Assembly (NCBI GenBank): GCA_031272455.1
Contig: JAISTS010000068.1
Location: 1 to 54,491, forward strand
Direction of reading: 5' to 3'
Source: Tannerella sp.
GTDB lineage: Bacteria > Bacteroidota > Bacteroidia > Bacteroidales > Tannerellaceae
Length of the DNA stretch: 54,491 nt
Positions 27,643-36,718 of this stretch are shown here, piece after piece (the first letter of the stretch is position 1; every line of letters begins with the position of its first letter). A program made the position numbers and the translations under genes. Below the pieces are notes generated by a model, which made no database searches, was not told the DNA's origin, and worked only from the letters and a program-made list of their open reading frames with translations.

Positions 27643-28998
27643 ATGATGATATATAATATAAAGGAAAAAGCGAACAAAGACATCAGCCTTGCGGAGTTTA
27701 TGCCGTTGGCAATGGAAAGGATAGTCGTTCTCGGCGGTGGCGAAAGCGGCGTCGGCGCAGCTGTCCTTGCCAAAAAGTGCGGATTCGATGTTTTCCTTTC
27801 CGATTTGGGTGAGATAAAACCTGAATATAAGGCTATACTCGGCAGATATAGCATTGAATATGAAGAACATCATCACACCGAAGAACTTATCCTGAATGCC
27901 CGTGAAATCGTCAAAAGTCCGGGTATCTCGGATAAAGCGCCGATAATACAGGCTGCGGTACTACGCTCAATCCCAATCATCTCCGAAATCGAGCTGGCAG
28001 GACGCTATACCGATGCGAAAATGATTTGCATCACCGGCAGCAACGGCAAGACTACAACGACGATGCTGACTTATCATATCCTGCGACAAGCCGGTTTAGA
28101 CGTTGGACTTGCAGGTAATGTGGGCGCCAGCCTCGCCTTGCAGATTGTTGAGTCGCCACACAAATATTACGTCATCGAATTGAGCAGTTTCCAGTTAGAC
28201 AATATGTACGACTTCAAAGCCGATATTGCTATCCTGCTGAATATTACGCCCGACCATCTCGACCGTTATCATTATGAATTTCAGAATTACGTTGATGCCA
28301 AGTTCCGTATTCTGCAAAACCAGACGGCAGATGATGCTTTTATCTTCTGGAACGACGACCCCGTCATAGCCCGCGAAATAGAAAAACGCCATCCGCAAGC
28401 GACGCTATATCCATTCTCCAAAACCTTGACGCACGGACTGAAAGAATTTGTGAAACTGAAAGGGCTTCATAACCTGTACAATTCGGTCGCGGCAGGTATC
28501 GCAGCGCGGCTTGTCGGGGTTGACGACGAACAAATCCGCCGGTCGTTTGCCGATTTCAACGGCGTCGAACATCGTCTTGAAAAAGCCGGACAGATCGACG
28601 GCGTGGAATACATAAACGATTCAAAGGCTACAAACGTCAATTCGTGCTGGTATGCCTTGCAAAGTTTCGACACGCCAATAGTGCTGATTCTCGGCGGAAC
28701 GGACAAGGGTAACGATTATTCCGAAATCGAACAGCTTGTTTGCAATAAAGTCCGCGCCCTCGTCTATCTCGGAATCGACAACAACAAACTGCACAGTTTT
28801 TTCGACGGAAAAGTGTTACAGACTGCCGATGCCCGTTCGATGGAAGAGGCTGTCGGTTTGGCGCGAAGTTTTGCTGTTGCAGGCGACGTCGTACTGCTCT
28901 CACCCTGCTGCGCCAGTTTCGACCTGTTCAACAACTACGAAGACCGCGGCAGACAATTTAAGGAATGTGTCAAACAATTAAAACACAACGCACAATGA
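27643..28998 (+). CDS. murD: UDP-MurNAc-L-Ala:D-Glu ligase
   Basis: Cytosolic Mur ligase adding D-Glu to UDP-MurNAc-L-Ala. As drawn it is 451 aa, but the first 23 residues (to FMPLA) precede the usual MurD start, and an in-frame ATG at 27712 would give MERIVVLGGGESGVGAAVLA, where relatives begin. The start is therefore uncertain: 27643 fits the tight operon spacing, 27712 fits the family. The ATP loop is ITGSNGKTTTTMLTYH, with ELSSFQLDN, LNITPDHLDRY and YINDSKATNVNS further on. The stop overlaps the ftsW start by 4 nt. Confidence 0.94.
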   Translation: MMIYNIKEKANKDISLAEFMPLAMERIVVLGGGESGVGAAVLAKKCGFDVFLSDLGEIKPEYKAILGRYSIEYEEHHHTEELILNAREIVKSPGISDKAPIIQAAVLRSIPIISEIELAGRYTDAKMICITGSNGKTTTTMLTYHILRQAGLDVGLAGNVGASLALQIVESPHKYYVIELSSFQLDNMYDFKADIAILLNITPDHLDRYHYEFQNYVDAKFRILQNQTADDAFIFWNDDPVIAREIEKRHPQATLYPFSKTLTHGLKEFVKLKGLHNLYNSVAAGIAARLVGVDDEQIRRSFADFNGVEHRLEKAGQIDGVEYINDSKATNVNSCWYALQSFDTPIVLILGGTDKGNDYSEIEQLVCNKVRALVYLGIDNNKLHSFFDGKVLQTADARSMEEAVGLARSFAVAGDVVLLSPCCASFDLFNNYEDRGRQFKECVKQLKHNAQ

Positions 28999-30311
28999 AT
29001 GAGAATGATAATATAAAAAAAATACTCCCGGGCGACATCGCAGTATGGATGATTTTCCTGTTTCTGTGCGGTTGTTCGCTTGTTGAGGTATTCAGCGCCA
29101 CGAGCCAGCTGGCATTCAAAAGCTCGAATATCTGGCAACCTATTATCCGACACTCGTCGTTCCTGTTTGGCGGAATTGCTGTTGTATCGCTTTTGAGCCG
29201 TATTCATTACAGATATTTCTCCATCGTTCTTATATTTTTGCCGTTTGTGATTATTCTGCTTGCCCTGTTGCCGATCATCGGTACGACGATAAATCAGGCA
29301 TCGCGGTTTATCAGCATTTCGGGCATACAGTTTCAGCCATCCGAAATAGCTAAATTGCTCTGTATCATTTGGGTTGCGTTCTGGCTGAGCAAACGCGGCA
29401 AGATGTCGGACACTACGGTGTTTCGCGGCATTTTATGGGGCGTCGTCCCAACCGTCGTCTGCATATTTATCTCCGGCGTTTCTACGGCTTTGATGCTCGG
29501 TTTTATCTGTTTCCTGATGATGTTTATAGGTGGTTTGCCGGCTCGCAAGTTGTGGAATCTGGCTCTCGTAGTCATCGTTATCGGTCTGATTGCCGCTCTT
29601 GCCGTAATGGTATTGCCCGACAGCATACTTATGAAATTCGGCGGTCAGCGCCTCCCTACCGTACGCGAACGTGTGGTAGATTTCGTAAAAATCAACCATT
29701 CCGATAAAAAAGACGTTGCCCTCGATGCCACAACTACAAAAAACGATTCGACTTTTGCAATCAACGACGACAACCTGCAGGTGAGCCGTGCAAAAATGGC
29801 TATTGCCAACGGCTGGTTTTTAGGCAAACTGCCGGGTCGAAGCGTCCAGCGCGATTACCTTCCGCAGGCATATTCCGATTTTATCTATGCCATCATATTC
29901 GAGGAGACGGGCGTTCTCGGCGGATTAAGCATCCTGATACTGTATCTTTGGCTGTTGGGGAGGGTGGGAAGTATCGCAAAACGATGCGAAAAGCCGTTTG
30001 CCAAACATCTTGTCATCGGATGCGGACTGCTGATTGGCGTTCAGGCGCTTGTAAACATTTCTGTCGCTGTCGGCTTTTTCCCCGTAACAGGTCAGCCGCT
30101 GCCCCTGATAAGTCGTGGCGGCACTTCAACTATACTGACTTGCGCATACATTGGCATAATTCTGAGCGTCAGTCGTTTCGGCGCCAAGATGGGCGTCGTT
30201 ACTCCTGAAGTTGCGGTCGAAGAAGACGAACCTGAGTCGGAAACCGAAGAGATGCATACAGAAGACCGTCAGGAAGATATTGAATTAATAACCAATATGT
30301 TAGATAGATGA
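28995..30311 (+). CDS. ftsW: Septal peptidoglycan polymerase FtsW (SEDS)
   Basis: Multi-span inner-membrane glycosyltransferase of 438 aa that polymerises lipid II with FtsI. The chosen ATG at 28995 overlaps the murD stop (ATGA); the longer track ORF begins inside murD. About ten membrane helices are visible. The SEDS features include ASRFISISGIQFQPSEIAKL, a large periplasmic loop with ANGWFLGKLPGRSVQRDYLPQAYSDFIYAIIFEE, and GFFPVTGQPLPLISRGGTS near the C terminus. The last 50 residues are an acidic cytoplasmic tail. The gene overlaps murG by 4 nt. Confidence 0.96.
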   Translation: MNENDNIKKILPGDIAVWMIFLFLCGCSLVEVFSATSQLAFKSSNIWQPIIRHSSFLFGGIAVVSLLSRIHYRYFSIVLIFLPFVIILLALLPIIGTTINQASRFISISGIQFQPSEIAKLLCIIWVAFWLSKRGKMSDTTVFRGILWGVVPTVVCIFISGVSTALMLGFICFLMMFIGGLPARKLWNLALVVIVIGLIAALAVMVLPDSILMKFGGQRLPTVRERVVDFVKINHSDKKDVALDATTTKNDSTFAINDDNLQVSRAKMAIANGWFLGKLPGRSVQRDYLPQAYSDFIYAIIFEETGVLGGLSILILYLWLLGRVGSIAKRCEKPFAKHLVIGCGLLIGVQALVNISVAVGFFPVTGQPLPLISRGGTSTILTCAYIGIILSVSRFGAKMGVVTPEVAVEEDEPESETEEMHTEDRQEDIELITNMLDR

Positions 30312-31441
30312 GCGAATATAAAATCATCATAAGCGGAGGCGGTACGGGGGGACATATTTTCCCGGCTATTGCCATTGCCGACGCCTTTGTCGAGCGCCAT
30401 CCCGACACGCAAATCCTGTTTGTCGGCGCCGACAACCGTATGGAGATGGAACGTGTGCCGCGAGCCGGATACAAGATAGTCGGACTGCCTGTCAGCGGTT
30501 TCGATCGTCGTCGCCTGCATAAAAATTTCGCCGTCATAATGCGATTTCTCAAAAGTCTGCGCATAGCGAAAAGGATTATCCGCGATTTTGCTCCCGATAT
30601 TGTCGTAGGGACAGGCGGTTATGCCAGCGCACCGACCTTATGGGCAGCCTCGTCGCTCAAAATCCCGACGCTCATTCAGGAACAAAATTCCTACGCCGGA
30701 ATAACCAACAAACTGCTTGCCCGACGCGCATCAACCATCTGCGTGGCTTACGAAGATATGGAAAAGTATTTTCCCGAAAACAAAATCGTCTTCACAGGCA
30801 ATCCTGTACGTAAAGAGCTGGAAAGTTGCCGTATAGACCGGATGAGCGCCATCAGTCATTTCGGACTGAAGCCTTATCTGAAAACGGTTTTAGTCATCGG
30901 TGGCAGTCTTGGCGCCCGCTCGATAAACGACGGGATACGCAACAGACTGAAGCAGCTGGCGGAAGCAAAAGTGCAGGTAATCTGGCAAACGGGCAAAAAC
31001 TATTATGCGAATATCAAACGCGAACTGGAACAGAGCGAGGCTAAGGAGTTTATCTATTGCGCCGATTTCATCGCTGAAATGGAATATGCTTATGCTGCCG
31101 CCGATTTGGTGGTCTCGCGAGCCGGAGCAGGGTCGATTTCCGAACTCTGCCTGCAAGGAAAACCGTCTATCTTAGTGCCCTCGCCCAACGTAGCCGAAGA
31201 CCACCAGACGAAAAATGCCAACGCTGTTGCCGAACATAACGCCGCCATAATGCTCGCCGATAAATACGCCGATATTCATCTGACTGACAGCATTTTGAAG
31301 CACATTCACAACAATTCGTTACTCGAAATGCTGCGCAATAATATCCATAGTATGGGTGTAAGCAAAAGTGCAAAATTGATTGTCAACGAAATGGAAAAAC
31401 TGACGGATAAAACTGTAGATGTATGGATGCAAAAGCAATAA
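30308..31441 (+). CDS. murG: UDP-GlcNAc:lipid I GlcNAc transferase
   Basis: Membrane-associated GT-B glycosyltransferase of 377 aa that converts lipid I to lipid II at the inner face of the membrane. Motifs are ISGGGTGGHIFPAIAIA at the N terminus, VGTGGYASAPTLWAA, IQEQNSYAGITNKLLA, VIGGSLGARSIND and the nucleotide-sugar site VVSRAGAGSISELCLQGKPSILVP. The start overlaps the ftsW stop by 4 nt, and its 3' end overlaps murC by 19 nt, so translation is probably coupled. Confidence 0.97.
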   Translation: MSEYKIIISGGGTGGHIFPAIAIADAFVERHPDTQILFVGADNRMEMERVPRAGYKIVGLPVSGFDRRRLHKNFAVIMRFLKSLRIAKRIIRDFAPDIVVGTGGYASAPTLWAASSLKIPTLIQEQNSYAGITNKLLARRASTICVAYEDMEKYFPENKIVFTGNPVRKELESCRIDRMSAISHFGLKPYLKTVLVIGGSLGARSINDGIRNRLKQLAEAKVQVIWQTGKNYYANIKRELEQSEAKEFIYCADFIAEMEYAYAAADLVVSRAGAGSISELCLQGKPSILVPSPNVAEDHQTKNANAVAEHNAAIMLADKYADIHLTDSILKHIHNNSLLEMLRNNIHSMGVSKSAKLIVNEMEKLTDKTVDVWMQKQ

Positions 31442-32802
31442 AATCAATATATTTCGTAGGCGCGGGAGGTATCGGGATGAGCGCCCTGATACGCTATTTC
31501 CTGTCGAAAGGATTGCGTGTGGCAGGCTACGACCGCACAGAATCGCAGCTGACCGAACAGCTCATAGCCGAAGGTGCCGCCATTCATTACGAAGATGATA
31601 TAAGCCTGATACCCACTGATTTTACCGATCCAAAGGAAACGCTTGTGGTCTATACGCCCGCCGTGCCCGAGACGCACAGCGAACTGACATATTTCCGCTC
31701 AAACGGTTTTGAGGTGCTTAAACGTTCGCAGGCGTTGGGGCTGATTACCAAATCGGCGCGGGCGCTCTGCATCGCCGGAACGCACGGTAAAACGACAACA
31801 TCCTCAATGACAGCGCATTTGCTGCATCAATCGCATATCGGATGCAATGCTTTTCTGGGCGGCATCCTCAAGCCTTACGACAGCAATCTTATGCTGTCAG
31901 CTTCGAGCGACCTGACCGTTGTCGAAGCCGACGAATACGACCGCTCGTTTCATCAACTGTCGCCGTATATGGCGGTTATCACTGCCGCCGACCCCGATCA
32001 TCTCGATATTTACGGCACTCCCGAAGCCTATCGCGAAGGCTTTGAGATTTTCACCTCGCTAATCCGCACGGGCGGTGCGCTGATTATGAAATCCGGCGTC
32101 GCCATCACGCCACGCCTGCAGCCCGATGTACGCCTGTTTACGTATTCTGCAACAGATAAAACGGCTGATTTTCACGCCGATAACATACGTATTGGCGATG
32201 GCTCAATAGTATTTGATTTCGTAAGTCCGTCGGGCACAATCAGCGATATCCGGCTTGGCGTACCCGTAACGGTAAACGTCGAAAATGCCGTGGCAGCCAT
32301 AGCTTTAGCTTCGCTAAACGGTGTGCTTCCCGACGAAATCAGACTTGCAATGGCATCGTTCGAGGGCGTTGCCCGCCGCTTCGATGTCCGTCTGAAAAAA
32401 GATAAGATCGTGCTGATAGACGACTACGCCCATCATCCCGAAGAAATACGCAGCTGTATCACCTCTGTCAGAGCGCTTTACCCCTCGCGCCGCATTACGG
32501 GAATATTCCAGCCGCACCTCTACACCCGCACCCGCGACTTTGCCGAAGGCTTTGCCGAAAGCCTGTCGCTGCTCGACGAACTGATTTTGCTTGACATCTA
32601 TCCCGCCCGCGAGGAACCTATCGAGGGCATAACGTCGCAAATCATCTTCGACCGCGCGACCGTAGCACGTAAAACGCTCTGCACAAAAGCGCAGCTGCCC
32701 GACATCATCGAATCGGGCAGTTACGACGTCGTGCTAACCATCGGCGCAGGAGATATTGACCAGCTTGTCGAACCTGTCAAACAAATACTCGAACGCAAAT
32801 GA
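31423..32802 (+). CDS. murC: UDP-MurNAc:L-Ala ligase
   Basis: First Mur ligase of the stem peptide, 459 aa, cytosolic. The N-terminal Rossmann motif is IYFVGAGGIGMSALIRYFL, the ATP loop CIAGTHGKTTTSSMTAHLL, the central motif VEADEYDRSFHQLSP with ADPDHLDIYG, and the C-terminal part has DDYAHHPEEIRSCI and FQPHLYTRT. It overlaps murG by 19 nt and ftsQ by 4 nt. As is usual in Bacteroidetes, neither murB nor ddl follows it. Confidence 0.97.
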   Translation: MDAKAIKSIYFVGAGGIGMSALIRYFLSKGLRVAGYDRTESQLTEQLIAEGAAIHYEDDISLIPTDFTDPKETLVVYTPAVPETHSELTYFRSNGFEVLKRSQALGLITKSARALCIAGTHGKTTTSSMTAHLLHQSHIGCNAFLGGILKPYDSNLMLSASSDLTVVEADEYDRSFHQLSPYMAVITAADPDHLDIYGTPEAYREGFEIFTSLIRTGGALIMKSGVAITPRLQPDVRLFTYSATDKTADFHADNIRIGDGSIVFDFVSPSGTISDIRLGVPVTVNVENAVAAIALASLNGVLPDEIRLAMASFEGVARRFDVRLKKDKIVLIDDYAHHPEEIRSCITSVRALYPSRRITGIFQPHLYTRTRDFAEGFAESLSLLDELILLDIYPAREEPIEGITSQIIFDRATVARKTLCTKAQLPDIIESGSYDVVLTIGAGDIDQLVEPVKQILERK

Positions 32803-33527
32803 AACGAATCATCACTATCCTCTTCGCCGGCTTGCTGCTCGGTTTTCTTGTGTTCGTTTTCCTGTTTGCGAACAGCAATACCGACAGACCGATATGCAGA
32901 GAGCTGATTGTCATCCTAAAAGACAGCACCAAGCGCCGTTATATCGAACCAAACGCCATCGTTGCTTCGCTGAAAAATTCGCAGCTCTATCCGGTTGACC
33001 GTTTCGCCGATAATATAAATACCGATGCCATAGAAAAACATCTGCTGCAAAACAAAATGGTAGCTTCAGCCGATGTTTATAAGACAGTGTCGGGCGCAGT
33101 AAAAATAATCATCACTCAAAAAACGCCTGTCCTGAGGGTTTTCGGCAACGACGGAAGCTATTATATCGACGTCAACGGCGAGGTTTTGCCCGCCGACGTG
33201 AGGTTCGCAACCTACCTTCCCGTGGCGACCGGAAACATAGAAAAATCGCTCGCGAAGTCGGAATTATATAAATTTGCATTATTTTTGCAGAAAAATGCGT
33301 ATTGGAACGAACAGATTGAACAGATATACGTTCACCCAAATAAGGAAGTCGAACTTGTGCCACGTGTTGGTAATCACCGGATTATACTGGGCGACTTCTC
33401 CCGTTTCGAGGAAAAAATGGACAACCTGCGACGGTTTTACGAGCAGGCTATTCCGAAAATCGGATGGGAAAAATATGATGTCATCAATCTGAAATACAGA
33501 AATCAAATAGTGTGCACTAAAAAATAA
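32799..33527 (+). CDS. ftsQ: Cell division protein FtsQ
   Basis: Bitopic divisome protein of 242 aa. An N-terminal membrane helix (ITILFAGLLLGFLVFVFLFA) is followed by a periplasmic part. The beginning, about residues 40-105, is POTRA-like (RRYIEPNAIVASLKNSQLYPVD, IEKHLLQNKMVASADVYKT); the rest forms the beta domain (VDVNGEVLPAD-like YYIDVNGEVLP, then VELVPRVGNHRIILGD). It links FtsL/FtsB and FtsWI activation to FtsA/FtsZ. It is short, as is common in Bacteroidetes. The call combines this layout with the position between murC and ftsA. Confidence 0.9.
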   Translation: MKRIITILFAGLLLGFLVFVFLFANSNTDRPICRELIVILKDSTKRRYIEPNAIVASLKNSQLYPVDRFADNINTDAIEKHLLQNKMVASADVYKTVSGAVKIIITQKTPVLRVFGNDGSYYIDVNGEVLPADVRFATYLPVATGNIEKSLAKSELYKFALFLQKNAYWNEQIEQIYVHPNKEVELVPRVGNHRIILGDFSRFEEKMDNLRRFYEQAIPKIGWEKYDVINLKYRNQIVCTKK

Positions 33528-33532
33528 TTTTT

Positions 33533-34897
33533 ATGGCAAAAGAACAGTATATAGCAGTCATTGACTTGGAAACCAGCCGTTTCACAGGCGTAGTAGCGAA
33601 GAAAGAGCAGAACGGTTTTATAGACATTCTCGCTCACGTCAGCGAAAACGCACTCGACAGTATGCGGCACGGGAAAATCGTAAAAACGAAAGAAGCGACA
33701 GGATTGATAAAAAAACTTGTAAGTAAACTCAAGAATGCCCTGTTGCAAACGGCAGAGCTTAAAGGCAAAGAATTTGAAATCAAAAAACTCTATTTCGGGG
33801 TCAACTGTCAGTCTCTCAAATCAATAGAGGTAACGGAGTCTATAGCTATTCCGAATAAATCGTTCGTTACTACGGACGATGTAGAAAGTCTGCTCGCCCA
33901 GTGTGCTGGCAATATGTCGGAAGATTACATCCCGCTCGACATGTTGCCTCCGACGTATTATGCTGACAACAAACCCGTTAAAGACCCAAAAGGCTTAGAA
34001 TGTAACCGGTTGAAAGCAAATTTCCGCTTAATCGCAGCCCTGCCATACGTCCGCTCGACAATTGAGCACGTAGCCAAAGGAGCAGGATACGAACTTGCGC
34101 AAATCCTTGCCTCGCCCGTAGCTCTTGCCGAAGCCCTGACGGACAAAAGCGAACGCGAAACCGGATGTATCTTCGTCGATTTCGGCAGATACGTAACGTC
34201 GGTGGTCGTTTTTCGCGACGGGGAAGTTTTGAACCTCGGCGTTGTGCCTTTCGGATATTCGCTGATAATTAGCGATTTAGCCGAAGGATTTGATATGAAA
34301 GATTCGAAAGACGCCGAACAGCTGCTGTTTGCCTATGCCAACTGCTCGGAACACCGTAGCGACGACGCAGCTAAAACCCCCGATTATATCGTCAACAGCC
34401 GTAAATACAACAGCATCACAACAGACCTGATAGCCACCGCAAGGGCAAAAGAAATCATTGCCAACGCCAAAAGCATAGCGGGGCAAACGCTGACAGACGG
34501 CATTGTACGCATCACCGGACAACTGTCCGACGCAAAAGGCATCAGTAAGCTGACGGCAAGCATCTTCGGTCTGGAAGTCGGACAGACGGACATCCCCGCA
34601 GAATGGGGCAACTACGATCGCGACGAGTTCGCAGCAATCAGCCTGCTGACACGAGCAAAAGACAACTGCCTGACAGTAGAAATGCCTCCTGAACCGGATC
34701 CTCCGATTGACGGTCAGCCAAATCCGGATAACAGCCCTGACGACCCCGACGAACCTGTCAACCCTATTGCGTCTTTATTGAAATTCTTCTCTAAGAATAA
34801 GGATAAACCTAAAAAAGAGAAAGAAAAAGGCGATTCCATCGGTAAAAAGTTCGGCAACTTTGTAACCGATATGGCATCTATAGCTTTTGAAGAGTAA
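33533..34897 (+). CDS. ftsA: Cell division protein FtsA
   Basis: Actin-like ATPase of 454 aa that tethers FtsZ filaments to the membrane. It opens with the actin-fold phosphate-1 strand IAVIDLETSRFTGVVAKK, has the SHS2/1C-domain region from about residue 85 (KKLYFGVNCQSLKSIEV), and the phosphate-2 motif GCIFVDFGRYVTSVVVF. The region after residue 385 is proline- and aspartate-rich, then Lys-rich, and ends in FGNFVTDMASIAFEE, which probably serves as the membrane-targeting amphipathic helix. It starts 5 nt after ftsQ and precedes ftsZ by 36 nt. Confidence 0.93.
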   Translation: MAKEQYIAVIDLETSRFTGVVAKKEQNGFIDILAHVSENALDSMRHGKIVKTKEATGLIKKLVSKLKNALLQTAELKGKEFEIKKLYFGVNCQSLKSIEVTESIAIPNKSFVTTDDVESLLAQCAGNMSEDYIPLDMLPPTYYADNKPVKDPKGLECNRLKANFRLIAALPYVRSTIEHVAKGAGYELAQILASPVALAEALTDKSERETGCIFVDFGRYVTSVVVFRDGEVLNLGVVPFGYSLIISDLAEGFDMKDSKDAEQLLFAYANCSEHRSDDAAKTPDYIVNSRKYNSITTDLIATARAKEIIANAKSIAGQTLTDGIVRITGQLSDAKGISKLTASIFGLEVGQTDIPAEWGNYDRDEFAAISLLTRAKDNCLTVEMPPEPDPPIDGQPNPDNSPDDPDEPVNPIASLLKFFSKNKDKPKKEKEKGDSIGKKFGNFVTDMASIAFEE

Positions 34898-34933
34898 CGG
34901 CAACAAAATCAATAATTTAAAATTGAAAAGAAT

Positions 34934-36217
34934 ATGTTTAACAGAAATGACATACCAGATATGATAGATATAAAATTCGCAGCGTCGATCGATACCACGA
35001 ACATTATCAAGGTCGTAGGCGTAGGCGGCGGCGGCGGAAATGCCGTTGCGCACATGTTTCACGAAGGAGTGTCCGATGTCTCTTTCCTGCTTTGTAATAC
35101 CGACAAACAGGCATTGGACGCCCAAAAAATCAATGTGCCCAAACTTGTTATGGGCGGACTTGGAGCAGGTGGAAAGCCTGAAAAAGGCGAAGAGGAGGCG
35201 CTGAAGTGCGAAGAGCAGATAAAGCAAGCCTTTAACGACGGCACGCAGATGGCATTCATCACAGCAGGTATGGGCGGCGGAACGGGCACCGGAGCCGGAC
35301 CTGTCGTCGCGCGAATAGCCAAAGACGCCGGAGTGCTGACTGTCGGCATCGTTACCATCCCGTTCGTTTTTGAAGGACGACCGAAAATCCTGCAAGCCCT
35401 CCAGTGGCTCGAAAAAATGAACCGCAACGTTGACGCTATGCTCGTCATCAACAACGAACGCCTGTTTGACATCTACAAATCTCTGAAAGTAACCGAGGCG
35501 TTTGCTGAGGCAGACAACACGCTGACCGTAGCAGCACGGAGTATCGTCGATATGATAATGAAACCGGGCAAAATCAACCTTGACTTTCGCGATGTGGAGT
35601 CAACTTTGAAAAACGGCGGCGTAGCATTGATGAGCGAAGGCTTAGGCGAAGGCGAAGGACGGCTCGAACTCGCTATCGAAGAGGCATTTAAATCGCCCTT
35701 ACTGAACAACTCCAACGTTTATAACGCCAAGAAAATACTGTTCAACATCACGTCGGGCACGGGAGACGACGAATTGACTGCCGATGAATTAGCTGATGTT
35801 CAGTCGTTTAGCGAAAGATTTAATACCAACCAAATCGAAGTCATCTGGGGATTTCGTCTTGACGAATCGCTCGGCGCAAAAGTCAAATTCACCGTCCTCG
35901 CAACCGGCTATCAGTTAGACGAAGATGCCCCCGAAGGAATGAAAATTCCCGACGATAACACCGAATTGACCGCAGCCGAAATGGAGGCGTACAAAGACTA
36001 TCTGTTCAGAAAATATTATGGCGACAAAGGCATCAGTCGTCCAGCGCCGACCATAGCAATACTGACGCCCGAAGAAATGGAAAACGACGTCCTCGTGAGC
36101 CTGATTGAAAACAATCCGACCTACAAACGCAATCCGTCGCTGATAAAAAATGAACGCAGCAAGATTGAGTTTGAACGCAAAAACGCCGAGGCTGAAACCG
36201 CCGTATTGTTTACTTAA
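34934..36217 (+). CDS. ftsZ: Cell division GTPase FtsZ
   Basis: Tubulin homologue of 427 aa that forms the cytokinetic ring. The G-domain has IKVVGVGGGGGNAVAHM, the signature FITAGMGGGTGTGAGPVVA at about residue 110, TVGIVTIPF and the catalytic-loop NVDAMLVINNERL. The GTPase-activating domain follows to about residue 330. The tail from 345 is charged and ends in KNAEAETAVLFT; a typical conserved C-terminal FtsA-binding peptide is not obvious. It lies 36 nt after ftsA and 25 nt before yqeY. Confidence 0.97.
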   Translation: MFNRNDIPDMIDIKFAASIDTTNIIKVVGVGGGGGNAVAHMFHEGVSDVSFLLCNTDKQALDAQKINVPKLVMGGLGAGGKPEKGEEEALKCEEQIKQAFNDGTQMAFITAGMGGGTGTGAGPVVARIAKDAGVLTVGIVTIPFVFEGRPKILQALQWLEKMNRNVDAMLVINNERLFDIYKSLKVTEAFAEADNTLTVAARSIVDMIMKPGKINLDFRDVESTLKNGGVALMSEGLGEGEGRLELAIEEAFKSPLLNNSNVYNAKKILFNITSGTGDDELTADELADVQSFSERFNTNQIEVIWGFRLDESLGAKVKFTVLATGYQLDEDAPEGMKIPDDNTELTAAEMEAYKDYLFRKYYGDKGISRPAPTIAILTPEEMENDVLVSLIENNPTYKRNPSLIKNERSKIEFERKNAEAETAVLFT

Positions 36218-36242
36218 TTGTTTAATTTTTATTTTAAAGAAA

Positions 36243-36698
36243 ATGAGTTTATTCGACCAAATTAGTGAAGACATCAAAGCCGCCATGCTGGCAAAAGACA
36301 AAGTGCGGCTGAGCGCATTGCGCAACGTGAAAAAAGTGCTCCTCGAAGCCAAAACAGCGCCCGGAGCTAACGACACCGTAACCGACGAAACGGCAATCAA
36401 GCTGATCCAAAAGCTTGTGAAACAGGGCAAAGACTCCGCCGCGATCTATACGGAACAGAACCGTCCCGACCTGGCGGAAGAAGAGCTGGCGCAGGTGCAG
36501 GCTATCGAACCCTACCTGCCCAAACAGCTGTCTGCCGACGAACTCGAAGCCGAGCTGAAAAAGATTATCGCACAAACGGGCGCCGCCGGTCCGCAGGATA
36601 TGGGCAAAGTTATGGGCGTAGCATCGAAAGCCTTAGCCGGAAAAGCCGAAGGACGCGCCATCTCCGAAACGGTGAAGCGTCTCTTAGCTGCCGGATAA
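36243..36698 (+). CDS. yqeY: GatB/YqeY-domain protein
   Basis: Helical protein of 151 aa from the ATG at 36243; the longer track ORF starts inside ftsZ. It consists of a YqeY domain: DIKAAMLAKDKVRLSALRNVKKVL, a KLIQKLVKQGKDSAAIY helix, EELAQVQAIEPYLPKQLS and GKVMGVASKALAGKAEGR. The domain is like the tail of GatB that contacts tRNA, but free YqeY has no settled role. It follows ftsZ by 25 nt, an order common in Bacteroidales, and precedes cstA by 20 nt. Confidence 0.92.
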   Translation: MSLFDQISEDIKAAMLAKDKVRLSALRNVKKVLLEAKTAPGANDTVTDETAIKLIQKLVKQGKDSAAIYTEQNRPDLAEEELAQVQAIEPYLPKQLSADELEAELKKIIAQTGAAGPQDMGKVMGVASKALAGKAEGRAISETVKRLLAAG

Positions 36699-36718
36699 CA
36701 CATTAAAAGTCAACGCAA

